A stretch of DNA of 12,422 nucleotides from Chloroflexota bacterium (GTDB lineage: Bacteria > Chloroflexota > Dehalococcoidia > UBA2979): assembly GCA_009843585.1 (NCBI GenBank), contig VYDC01000209.1:1-12422 (forward strand), in the 5' to 3' direction. The position numbers were made by a program, and so were the translations under genes. Within the stretch, counting starts at the first letter, position 1, and the number at the start of each line of letters is the position of its first letter. Positions 5,389 to 12,422 of the stretch are shown piece after piece. Under the pieces are notes generated by a model that ran no database searches, was not told where the DNA came from, and saw only the letters and a program-made list of their open reading frames with translations.

Positions 5389-8300
5389 GTGGTGGCACAG
5401 GGCAGAATACCGGTATCCCCCGACACCCCCGGCGTCGGACGTCCGCGTGGAGCCTCCGTCGAGGAGGTCGCCGCGGGCCGCCTGCTCTACAATCCCGCGC
5501 ACGAGCGCGACGGGTGCGGCACGGGCTTTGTCGCTCAGGTGGACGGCACCCGGTCGCACCGCATCGTCGAACTCGCCGTGGAGGGAGTCGTCAACCTCAC
5601 TCACCGCGGGGCCGTCTCCGCTGACGCGGCCTCCGGCGACGGCGCCGGCATCACGATCCAGATCCCCTTCGAGCTGCTGGCGGAGGACGCGGCGCGCCTG
5701 GGCCGGAGCCTGGACGAGCGCGATCAACTCGCCGTGGCGGTGGTGTTCCTCCCGCACGAGCCGGCGGATCGGCCCGCGGCGCGCGCCATCCTGGAGGAGG
5801 CGGTCTGCTCCAGCGGCGTCGATGTGATCGGGTGGCGGGAGGTGCCGATCGAGCCCGCCGTGCTCGGGGGCCTGGCGCTGGAGAGCCTCCCCGGCATCGA
5901 GCAGCTGCTGCTCGCGCGCCCCGACGGGTTGCAGTCGGGCCCGGACTTCGACCGCGCGCTCTACCTCGCGCGACGGCGCGCGGAGCGCCGCTACCGCGAG
6001 GAAGACGTCGACTGCTACGTCGTCTCGCTCTCGGCGCGCACCGTCGTCTACAAGGGCCTGATGGCGGCGCCGCAGCTCGGCGCCTTCTACCCGGACCTTC
6101 GCGACGAGCGGACGGTCTCGGCCCTCGCGCTCCTGCACCAGCGCTTCGCGACCAACACGCTGCCCAACTGGAAGCTGGCGCAGCCCTTCCGGATGGCTGC
6201 ACACAACGGCGAGATCAACACGCTGCTCGGCAATCGCAACTGGATGAGCGCGCGCGAACCCGAGCTCACCTCGGCGCTGTGGGGCGAGCAGCTCGGGGAT
6301 CTGCTCCCGGTCATCTGGCCTATAGGCTCGGACACCGCCTCATTCGACGAGGCGCTCGAGCTCCTGGTGCACTCCGGCCGCGGCCTCCTCCACGCGCTGA
6401 TGATGCTCATCCCGGAGGCCTGGGAGAACATGCCGCAGATGGACGCCACGCTGCGGGCGTTCTACGAGTACCACGCCTGCCTCTCGGAGCCCTGGGACGG
6501 GCCCGCCGCCGTCGCCGTCACCAACGGGAGCACGGTCGCCGCCGTGCTCGACCGCAACGGGCTCCGCCCGGCGCGCTACCAGGTGACCCGCGACGGCCTC
6601 GTCGTGATGGCGTCCGAGGTCGGCCTGCTCGACATCGCGCCCGGCGACATCGTGGAGTCGGGGCGGCTCGGCCCGGGCGAGATGATCGCCATAGACACCG
6701 CCCGGCGGCGCCTGCTTCACAACGACGAGATCAAGCGCGAGATCTCCTCCCGCCGCCCCTACGCGGAATGGGTGCGCCGCAATCTTCACCATCTGCCCCG
6801 CGCCTCCGACCGCGACGCGCGGGAGCAGCGGGACCCGGCGTCGGGGAACGGCCGGGCGCCCGGCGCCGTCGACGGCGCCTACGTCCCCGACCCGGACGTG
6901 GCGAGGCTCCAGCGGCTCCACGGCTACACGCGGGAGGAGCTCCAGTACGTCGTCAAGCCGATGGCGGTGGACGGCAAGGAGCCCACGGGCTCCATGGGCG
7001 ATGACACGCCGCCGTCGACGCTGCAGGACGACTCGCGGCTGATCTACACCTACTTCCGCCAGCGCTTCGCGCAGGTGACGAACCCGCCGATCGACTCCGT
7101 CCGCGAGGAGATCGTGATGTCGCTCGACACCTACCTCGGGCGCCGCCACTCGCTGCTGGAGGCGACGCCCGAGGCGGCGCGCCTGGTGCACCTCACGAGT
7201 CCGCTGCTGACGGACGAGGAGATGGTCGCGCTCCGGCAGGTGCCCCTCGCCGACATCTCCGTGACCACCCTGCACGCGCGCTTCCCCGCCGCCGACGGCG
7301 AGGAGGGGCTGAGGCGGGGGCTCGACGAGCTCTGCTCGGCGGCCGTGCTGGCGGTCGACGAGGGTCACACGGTGATCATCCTCAGCGACCGCCTCACCGA
7401 CGAGCGCTGGGCGCCGGTGCCGATGCTGCTCGCGGTCTCGACGGTGCACCATCACCTGATCCGCGAGCGGCGGCGGATGCGGGTGAGCATCGTGGCGGAG
7501 ACGGGCGACGCGCGCGACGTCCACCATCTCGCCTGCCTCATCGGCTTCGGGGCCTCCGCCGTGAACCCGTATCTCGCCTTCGAGACGCTGCGGCGGATGC
7601 ACGAGGAGGGCGAGTTCGGCGAGCGCTCGCTCGACGAGACGCTCCAGCGCTACGAGCAGGCCGTCGACACGGGGATCCTCAAGATCATGTCGAAGATGGG
7701 GATCTCCGCCGTCTCCTCCTACCACGGCGGGCAGATCTTCGAGGCGCTGGGCATCTCCGACGAGGTCGTCGGGACGAGCTTCCCCGGAACGACCTCCCGC
7801 ATCGGCGGGATCGGATACGCCGAGATCGCCCGCGACGTCTGCGAGCGGCACGACGCCGCCTACCGGGAGACCAGCCTCCCGCACGGAGGCTGGTACAAGT
7901 ACCGCCGCGACGGCGACTACCACGCCAACGAGCCGCCCGTCTGGCGGCAGCTGCAGAAGGTCGCGCAGGGGGTCGGCGCCGAGGGATACCGCGACTTCAC
8001 CCAGCTGGTCTACTCGCGCCCGCCGACCGCCCTCCGCGATCTGCTCGAGCTGGCGCCCGACCGCGACCCGATCCCGATCGAGCGCGTCGAGCCCGTGCAC
8101 GAGATCACCCAGCGCTTCCAGACCGGGGCGATGTCCCTGGGGGCGCTCTCGCCCGAGGCGCACGAGGACATGGCGCGCGGCATGAACCTGCTCGGCGGGC
8201 GCTCCAACACCGGCGAGGGCGGCGAGGATCCGCAGCGCTACCTGCCGCGCGGGGAGAAGCGCGACGCGAACTCGCTCGTGAAGCAGGTCGCATCGGGCCG

Positions 8301-10050
8301 CTTCGGCGTCACGCCGGCCTACCTGGCGGCGGCCGCCGAGCTCGAGATCAAGATCTCGCAGGGATCGAAGCCGGGCGAGGGCGGGCAGCTTCCCGGCCAC
8401 AAGGTGTCGCCGTACATCGCGCAGCTGCGCCACGTGATGCCGGGCACCACGCTGATCTCCCCGCCGCCGCACCACGACATCTACTCCATCGAGGACCTCG
8501 CGCAGCTCATCTACGACCTGAAGATCGCGAATCCGCGGGCCCGCGTCTGCGTGAAGCTCGTGGCATCGGAGGGCGTCGGGACGATCGCGGCCGGCGTGGC
8601 GAAGGGCTACGCCGACGTGATCCAGATCTCGGGGGCCGACGGCGGCACCGGGGCGAGCCCCCTCTCCTCCATCAAGTACGCGGGGTCGCCGTGGGAGCTC
8701 GGCCTCGCCGAGACCCAGCAGGTGCTCGTGATGAACGACCTGCGCGGCCGGGTGATCCTGCGCACCGACGGTGGCATGCACACGGGGCGCGACGTCGTCG
8801 TCGCGGCGCTCTTCGGCGCGGAGCAGTACGGCTTCGGGACGGCGGCGATGGTGGCGCTCGGCTGCAAGATGGCGCGCCAGTGCCACCTCAACACCTGCCC
8901 GGTCGGCGTGGCGACGCAGCGGGAGGATCTGCGCGAGAAGTACTTCGGCGAGCCGGCGATGCTGCACAACTACCTCACGCACGTCGCCCAGGAGGTGCGC
9001 GAGATCCTCGCCTACCTGGGCTACGCCCGGCTCGACGATCTCATCGGCCGCGCGGACCTGCTCAGGCAGCGCACCGATCTCGCCCCCGGGCATCGCTATG
9101 AGGGGGCCGACCTCGCTCGCGCGATCACCCCGGTCGACCCGGAGGGGAGCCGCCCGCACCACCAGATGCAGCCGCGCAACGACCGTCCGGACGACGAGCC
9201 GCTCGATGACCGCGTGATCGCCGACATCGGCACCGAGATCGAGCGCGGGCGCGAGGCGTCGGGCTCCTACCCCATCCGCAACATCGACCGCACCGTGGGG
9301 GCGCGGATCTCCGGGATGATCGCGACCCAGCGCGGAGACGAGGGTCTCCCCGACGGCACCGTCGACCTGGCGTTCCACGGCTCGGCGGGCCAGTCCTTCG
9401 GCGCCTTCCTGGTGCGCGGCGTGCGCCTGCACCTCGTCGGGGAGGCGAACGACTACGTCGGCAAGGGGATGGGCGGCGGCGAGATCACGATCCAGCCGGC
9501 GGCCGAAGCCGGCTTCCCGTCGCACGAGGGCGTGCTGGTCGGCAACACCGTCCTCTACGGCGCGACCGGGGGCAACCTCTTCGTCGCCGGCCGCGCCGGC
9601 GAGCGCTTCGCCGTCCGGAACTCCGGCGCGCGCGCCGTGGTCGAGGGAATCGGCGATCACGGCTGCGAGTACATGACCGACGGCGTGGTGGTGATCCTCG
9701 GCACGACCGGCCGGAACTTCGGCGCCGGCATGTCGAACGGCGTCGCCTTCGTGCTGGACGAGGCCGGCGACTTCCGGACGCGCGTGAACCCGGAGCTGGT
9801 CGGTCTGGAGCAGGTGACCACTCCGGAGGGCGTGGAGCTGCTCGAGGCGCTCATCCAGCGCCACCTCGAGCTCACGGGTTCCGCCCGGGCCGCCCAGATC
9901 CTCAACGACTGGCGGCACTACCTGCCGCAGTTCTGGCGGGTCGCCCCCAAGTTCGCCGTCACCGAGGACGGCGCGATGGTCGTGGTCAGGCGCCATCTCC
10001 GGACGCTCAGGGCGATGCAGGGAACCGCCACCGCCTCCGCCAGGCGCTAG
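5389..10050 (+). CDS. gltB: Glutamate synthase large (alpha) subunit
   Basis: The 1553-residue protein is full length for GltB. With 2-oxoglutarate, glutamine and reductant it makes two glutamates, the GOGAT step of ammonia assimilation in the cytosol. Domains in order: a 42-residue propeptide; a class II glutaminase domain whose N-terminal nucleophile after processing is C43 (DGCGTGF), with AHNGEINT near 270-278; a central linking domain to about 830; an FMN-binding synthase domain (about 860-1230) with RSNTGEGGED, GGQLPGHKVSPYI near 997-1009 and SGADGGTGASPLSS near 1080; the 3Fe-4S cysteines C1159, C1165 and C1170 (CKMARQCHLNTCPVG); and a GXGXG beta-helix domain from about 1330 (GSAGQSFGAFL, GKGMGGGEITI). 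All key residues are present. A GAGGA precedes GTG 5389. A gltD small subunit normally sits next door in bacteria, but none is in the window, so either gltD is elsewhere or another electron donor such as ferredoxin is used. Confidence 0.97.
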   Translation: MVAQGRIPVSPDTPGVGRPRGASVEEVAAGRLLYNPAHERDGCGTGFVAQVDGTRSHRIVELAVEGVVNLTHRGAVSADAASGDGAGITIQIPFELLAEDAARLGRSLDERDQLAVAVVFLPHEPADRPAARAILEEAVCSSGVDVIGWREVPIEPAVLGGLALESLPGIEQLLLARPDGLQSGPDFDRALYLARRRAERRYREEDVDCYVVSLSARTVVYKGLMAAPQLGAFYPDLRDERTVSALALLHQRFATNTLPNWKLAQPFRMAAHNGEINTLLGNRNWMSAREPELTSALWGEQLGDLLPVIWPIGSDTASFDEALELLVHSGRGLLHALMMLIPEAWENMPQMDATLRAFYEYHACLSEPWDGPAAVAVTNGSTVAAVLDRNGLRPARYQVTRDGLVVMASEVGLLDIAPGDIVESGRLGPGEMIAIDTARRRLLHNDEIKREISSRRPYAEWVRRNLHHLPRASDRDAREQRDPASGNGRAPGAVDGAYVPDPDVARLQRLHGYTREELQYVVKPMAVDGKEPTGSMGDDTPPSTLQDDSRLIYTYFRQRFAQVTNPPIDSVREEIVMSLDTYLGRRHSLLEATPEAARLVHLTSPLLTDEEMVALRQVPLADISVTTLHARFPAADGEEGLRRGLDELCSAAVLAVDEGHTVIILSDRLTDERWAPVPMLLAVSTVHHHLIRERRRMRVSIVAETGDARDVHHLACLIGFGASAVNPYLAFETLRRMHEEGEFGERSLDETLQRYEQAVDTGILKIMSKMGISAVSSYHGGQIFEALGISDEVVGTSFPGTTSRIGGIGYAEIARDVCERHDAAYRETSLPHGGWYKYRRDGDYHANEPPVWRQLQKVAQGVGAEGYRDFTQLVYSRPPTALRDLLELAPDRDPIPIERVEPVHEITQRFQTGAMSLGALSPEAHEDMARGMNLLGGRSNTGEGGEDPQRYLPRGEKRDANSLVKQVASGRFGVTPAYLAAAAELEIKISQGSKPGEGGQLPGHKVSPYIAQLRHVMPGTTLISPPPHHDIYSIEDLAQLIYDLKIANPRARVCVKLVASEGVGTIAAGVAKGYADVIQISGADGGTGASPLSSIKYAGSPWELGLAETQQVLVMNDLRGRVILRTDGGMHTGRDVVVAALFGAEQYGFGTAAMVALGCKMARQCHLNTCPVGVATQREDLREKYFGEPAMLHNYLTHVAQEVREILAYLGYARLDDLIGRADLLRQRTDLAPGHRYEGADLARAITPVDPEGSRPHHQMQPRNDRPDDEPLDDRVIADIGTEIERGREASGSYPIRNIDRTVGARISGMIATQRGDEGLPDGTVDLAFHGSAGQSFGAFLVRGVRLHLVGEANDYVGKGMGGGEITIQPAAEAGFPSHEGVLVGNTVLYGATGGNLFVAGRAGERFAVRNSGARAVVEGIGDHGCEYMTDGVVVILGTTGRNFGAGMSNGVAFVLDEAGDFRTRVNPELVGLEQVTTPEGVELLEALIQRHLELTGSARAAQILNDWRHYLPQFWRVAPKFAVTEDGAMVVVRRHLRTLRAMQGTATASARR

Positions 10051-10055
10051 GCGGC

Positions 10056-10078
10056 GCGGGCGTCGGCGCCGCGCCCGC
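10056..10078 (+). terminator. Probable gltB terminator hairpin
   Basis: GCGGGCG (10056-10062) pairs with CGCCCGC (10072-10078), seven all-G/C pairs around a nine-base loop, five bases after the gltB stop codon. No T-tract follows, which is common in high-GC genomes. Confidence 0.5.
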
Positions 10079-10153
10079 CGGCCCTCGCTGCGCGCGCCCC
10101 TCGCGGCGAGGCGCCTCTTCGACCGGGACCCGAGACGCGGCGCGCGCCGGGCG

Positions 10154-10159
10154 TACACT
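10154..10159 (+). promoter_or_regulatory. Possible -10 element (TACACT) of the LiaF-like pair
   Basis: TACACT is the only good TANNNT hexamer in the 156-base gap after gltB. It would start a transcript near 10166 with a leader of about 40 bases carrying GAGGGG (10196-10201), five bases before ATG 10207. No clear -35 is visible. Confidence 0.35.
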
Positions 10160-10206
10160 GGCACGGGCCCGGAGGTCGGGGCCGGCGTGGCGGGCGAGGG
10201 GCGGTC

Positions 10207-10368
10207 ATGGCGCTCGGTGTCGCTCTCATCATCATCGGCGCGATCTTCCTCCTGGAGTCTCTCGGGCTCAGCGAGTACGGGATCGGCGAGCTCTGGCCCC
10301 TGATCCTCATCGGGATCGGCGGCGTCATCCTCTACGAGAGGCTGCGCCGCTCGCTCCGCCGCGGCTGA
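10207..10368 (+). CDS. Small two-helix membrane protein, LiaI/LiaF-like transmembrane region
   Basis: This is a 53-residue gene, short enough to be missed by length-filtered gene finding. It has a hydrophobic helix at about residues 2-20 (GVALIIIGAIFLLESLG), a short loop (SEYGIGE), a second helix at about 27-44 (LWPLILIGIGGVILYE) and a basic end RLRRSLRRG. The LW-PLILIGIG pattern is characteristic of the transmembrane region shared by LiaI/LiaF-type and DUF5668 proteins. It should insert in the cytoplasmic membrane with the basic tail inside. GAGGGG five bases before ATG 10207 supports the start, and the next gene, itself LiaF-like, begins 16 bases downstream. The pair may sense or modulate cell-envelope stress, as LiaF does in Firmicutes; that is inference, and no liaRS two-component genes are in the window. 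Confidence 0.82.
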   Translation: MALGVALIIIGAIFLLESLGLSEYGIGELWPLILIGIGGVILYERLRRSLRRG

Positions 10369-10384
10369 GTCGCCCGCTCCCGCC

Positions 10385-10975
10385 GTGAGCTACCGGCTCT
10401 CCTTCGTCCTCCCCGTCACGCTCGGCCTCTACCTGATCTTCCTGGGCGCCGTGCTGCTCGCAGACAGCACAGGCGCGCGGCCTCTCGGCGTCCCGGGCGT
10501 CGCGGGGTCCGCCGTCGGGCTGGCGCTCATGGCGATGGGCGTGCTGACGGTGCTCGCGGGATGGCGGGCGCGCCGGTTCACCAGGCGCCTCCGCCGGGCG
10601 TTCGGCCACGTTCGCTCGGCCGAGCAGGGCTGGCGCGTCGACGATGCCGTGATCTCGACCGTGCTCGGCGACATCTCGCTCGACTTCCGCGGGACGGACC
10701 TGCCGCCCGGCGAGACGGAGCTGACGCTTCTCTGCTGGCTCGGGACGCTGCAGGTCGTCGTCCCGCAGGACTTCGCGGTCTCGGTGTCGGCGCAGGCGCT
10801 CGTGGGCACGGTCGAGGCGCTCGGGCGGCGCGAGGAGGGGCTGATCCGCGACGTCGACGCCCGGACGGACGGCTACGACGAGGCGCCGAGGCGGCTGCGC
10901 CTCCATGTCTCGACGCTCGTCGGCGAGGCGCGCGTGACCCGCGAGGCCGAGGCGACGGAGCCGCAGGCGGGGTAG
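10385..10975 (+). CDS. LiaF-like membrane protein
   Basis: The 196-residue protein has two membrane helices (about 7-27 and 37-59), then a basic segment (RARRFTRRLRR), then a soluble beta-rich domain (about 85-190). That domain reads DDAVISTVLGDISLDFRGTDLPPGETELTLLCWLGTLQVVVPQDFAVSVSAQALVGTVEALG. The repeated 'xGDxxxD...LP.GE...G.xxVxVP.D..V.V...x.xG.V' pattern is that of the LiaF C-terminal (cell-wall-active antibiotic response) domain. In Firmicutes, LiaF is a negative regulator of LiaRS. In high-GC bacteria, stand-alone copies are widespread and mostly unstudied. The GTG start at 10385 has no obvious Shine-Dalgarno and probably depends on the short gene 16 bases upstream. The gene converges on maf, with a strong hairpin between them. 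Confidence 0.82.
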   Translation: MSYRLSFVLPVTLGLYLIFLGAVLLADSTGARPLGVPGVAGSAVGLALMAMGVLTVLAGWRARRFTRRLRRAFGHVRSAEQGWRVDDAVISTVLGDISLDFRGTDLPPGETELTLLCWLGTLQVVVPQDFAVSVSAQALVGTVEALGRREEGLIRDVDARTDGYDEAPRRLRLHVSTLVGEARVTREAEATEPQAG

Positions 10976-10982
10976 CGCCCCC

Positions 10983-11020
10983 GGGGCGTGGCCGCGCGCC
11001 CGGGCGCGCCGCCGCGTCCC
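10983..11020. terminator. Bidirectional terminator between the LiaF-like gene and maf
   Basis: Bases 10983-10992 pair with 11011-11020 (ten pairs, two of them G-U). After one C-C mismatch, GCGCGC (10994-10999) pairs with GCGCGC (11004-11009) around loop CCGG. The structure fills the 46-base convergent gap, starting seven bases after the LiaF-like stop and ending one base before the maf stop codon. It works on either strand; there is no T-tract. Confidence 0.7.
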
Positions 11021-11021
11021 C

Positions 11022-11684
11022 TCAGCCGGTGGGGCGGGAGGCCGCCTCGGCGCCGTCCCGCAGCGGGCAGCCCGAGCAGCGCTCGATCGCGGGGCTCGCC
11101 GTGCAGGCGCCGCCGACCGCCGCGAGCAGGCGCCGCGCACTCCACAGCGGCAGGCCGATCACGCAGCACAGACATCCCTCGGCGGAGGCGGCGGGCGCGA
11201 ACTCCGCGTCCTGGATGGCGTAGCCCCCGGCCTTGTCGAAGGGCTCGCCGCGCGCGACATAACGCTCGACCTCCGTGCGGGAGTAGCTCCGCATGCGCAC
11301 GGCCGTCGTGGCGCACTCCGTCCCGCTCCGCCGGCCCCGAACGGCGGCGACGCCGGTCACGACGCGGTGCACGCGGCCCCGGAGCGCCCCCAGCATCCCG
11401 TACGCCGACGCCTCATCCGGCGGCTTTCCCAGCAGCGAGCCGTCCGGCGCGACGACGATCGTGTCGGCCGCGAGCACGAGCGCGCCCGGGGCCAGGCTCC
11501 CCACCGTCCTGGCCTTCGCGAGCGCGAGCGCCACTGCCCGGCGGGCGGGGTCGGCCTCCTCGCTCGACTCGTCGATCCCCGACGGCCGGGAATCGAACTC
11601 CACGCCGAGCGCTGAGAGCAGCTCGCGCCTCCTGGGCGACTCGGAGGCGAGCACCAGGGGCGGGAGCCGGCGCCGCGCCGTCAC
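11022..11684 (-). CDS. maf: Maf family nucleoside triphosphate pyrophosphatase
   Basis: This 220-residue cytosolic house-cleaning enzyme hydrolyses non-canonical or modified NTPs (dTTP/UTP, m5U or similar in characterised members) to NMP and pyrophosphate. Signature residues are present: LASESPRRRELLS (S14-S16, R18-R20), LAADTIV with D74, GKP (K88), DKAGGYAIQD (D150, K151, Q158) and VIGLPLW (175-181). The presence of both Q158 and the DKAGGY motif fits the YhdE/MafA-like (dTTP/UTP) type. GTG 11684 overlaps the upstream stop as GTGA, and the Maf core starts about nine residues in, so this start is preferred. The tail beyond about residue 191 is unusual: after the core it adds about 30 residues with C194, C203 and C206 (C-x8-C-x2-C), and C171, C173 and C174 sit just before GLP. 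It follows a TrmA/RumA-type methyltransferase, which is suggestive given Maf activity on methylated uridine nucleotides. Confidence 0.93.
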   Translation of the reverse strand: MTARRRLPPLVLASESPRRRELLSALGVEFDSRPSGIDESSEEADPARRAVALALAKARTVGSLAPGALVLAADTIVVAPDGSLLGKPPDEASAYGMLGALRGRVHRVVTGVAAVRGRRSGTECATTAVRMRSYSRTEVERYVARGEPFDKAGGYAIQDAEFAPAASAEGCLCCVIGLPLWSARRLLAAVGGACTASPAIERCSGCPLRDGAEAASRPTG

Positions 11685-12422
11685 GGCGCAGGGTCGGGTG
11701 CCGGCCCCGATGCGCGATCGAGAGTCGTGACGCATTCCACATGCTGCGTGTGGGGGAACATGTCGAGGGGCTCGACCGACCGCAGGTCGAAGCCGGGCCG
11801 GCCCCGCTCCGGGTCGCCGTCGACGAGCAACCGGAGGTCGCGGGCGAGCGTCGCCGGGTCGCAGGAGACGTAGACCAGCCGCCGGCACGCCGAGACGAGC
11901 AGGGCGTCGATGGTCGCCGCGGCGAGCCCGGTGCGCGGCGGATCGACGATGACGAGATCCGCGCCGGGGTCGAGAGCGGGCAGCAGATCCTCGACGCTCC
12001 CGACGAGGCGGGTCACGTTCTGAAGGCCCGCCAGGTTCGCCTCGGCGTCGTCGGCGGCGGCGGCCGATTCCTCGAGGGTGACGACGCTCCACGGTCCGTC
12101 GCCGGCGAGCAGGGCGGCGAACGTCCCCACGCCGGAGTAGGCGTCGACGACGACGTCCGGCCGTGCCTCCCTCACGCGCTCGCGCACCATCCGGGCGAGC
12201 TGCTCGGCCTGCCGGGTGTTGACCTGGAAGAAGGCGGCGGCCGAGATGCGGAAGGGACGGCCGCCGAGCCGCTCGTGGTAGTGCCTCTGCCCGGAGGCGA
12301 GCGGCCGGCGCCCGGGCCTCCACCGGAGCGCCGGCTGGATCAGCAGCTCGCCGGTCGCCTCGCCCACGCCCACGGAGAGCTGGCGGGTGCCGGCCGTCCG
12401 CCCCTGCGCGCGCGTGAGCACC
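11681..12422 (-). CDS. TrmA/RumA (RlmC/RlmD)-type RNA m5U methyltransferase (5' partial)
   Basis: Only the C-terminal 246 or so residues are in the window; the N-terminus, including any TRAM domain and Fe-S cysteines, lies beyond 12422. The enzyme transfers methyl from SAM to C5 of a uridine in tRNA or 23S rRNA. Counting from the codon at 12421, the visible motifs are FRISAAAFFQVN (57-68), SAM-binding VVDAYSGVGTF (91-101), VIVDPPRTG (157-165), the nucleophile region YVSCDPATLARD with C187, and LDMFPHTQHVECV (219-231) with the general base E229. All catalytic residues of the family are present. The stop overlaps the maf start (GTGA), so the two are translationally coupled. Whether the target is 23S rRNA U747 or U1939 or tRNA U54 cannot be told from this part. 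Confidence 0.93.
   Translation of the reverse strand, partial: VLTRAQGRTAGTRQLSVGVGEATGELLIQPALRWRPGRRPLASGQRHYHERLGGRPFRISAAAFFQVNTRQAEQLARMVRERVREARPDVVVDAYSGVGTFAALLAGDGPWSVVTLEESAAAADDAEANLAGLQNVTRLVGSVEDLLPALDPGADLVIVDPPRTGLAAATIDALLVSACRRLVYVSCDPATLARDLRLLVDGDPERGRPGFDLRSVEPLDMFPHTQHVECVTTLDRASGPAPDPAP

Noticed and set aside
6340..10164. 1274-codon open frame on the minus strand antisense to gltB
   Set aside because: It lies opposite an unmistakable gltB. Its product is Arg/His/Val-rich low complexity without any domain, as expected for an antisense frame in high-GC DNA.
11685..12323. Upstream extension of the maf frame
   Set aside because: It overlaps the methyltransferase gene in another frame and encodes shadow sequence. 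The Maf core begins just after GTG 11684.

Overview
The window is one stretch of about 72% GC DNA. It is tightly packed, with many GTG starts, 4-base ATGA/GTGA overlaps and at least one leaderless-looking promoter of TANNNT type. Two F420-type luciferase-like oxidoreductases and a LiaF-type membrane pair fit a high-GC actinobacterial-type genome, perhaps a deep-branching class such as Thermoleophilia. A Chloroflexota origin cannot be excluded. I see no insertion sequences, CRISPR arrays, tRNA or rRNA genes, or phage genes. The region reads as chromosomal core plus some lineage-specific genes.

Layout. (1) Positions 2-445 (+): the C-terminal part of a thioredoxin-fold protein whose redox motif is W-UGA-P-S-C. 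An in-frame UGA sits exactly where the first cysteine of CxxC belongs. A stable hairpin with a G in its apical loop lies 27 nt downstream, as expected of a bacterial SECIS. This candidate selenoprotein is the most interesting item in the window. (2) Positions 457-3607 (-): a three-gene operon of two tandem paralogous LLM-class oxidoreductases followed by an M20 metallohydrolase, the last two coupled by ATGA. (3) Positions 3683-4570 (+): a ten-helix EamA/DMT transporter, divergent from the operon and probably leaderless. (4) Positions 4819-5298 (+): a small basic protein of unknown function whose 3' part is a run of G/C-rich hairpins leading into the next promoter. (5) Positions 5389-10050 (+): gltB, the glutamate synthase large subunit, complete with propeptide, glutaminase, FMN/Fe-S and GXGXG domains, but with no gltD beside it. 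(6) Positions 10207-10975 (+): a 53-residue two-helix membrane protein and a LiaF-like protein, a likely envelope-stress pair. (7) Positions 11022-12422 (-): maf (nucleotide pyrophosphatase) coupled by GTGA to a TrmA/RumA-type RNA m5U methyltransferase cut by the window end. A long perfect-stem hairpin between the convergent liaF-like and maf genes is probably a bidirectional terminator.

The genes do not form one pathway. gltB is central nitrogen assimilation. maf and the methyltransferase are housekeeping. The LLM/M20 operon is probably an uncharacterised catabolic or modification module. The thioredoxin-like gene is a redox protein whose reading through UGA needs Sec machinery (selA, selB, selC, selD) that would have to lie elsewhere in the genome.
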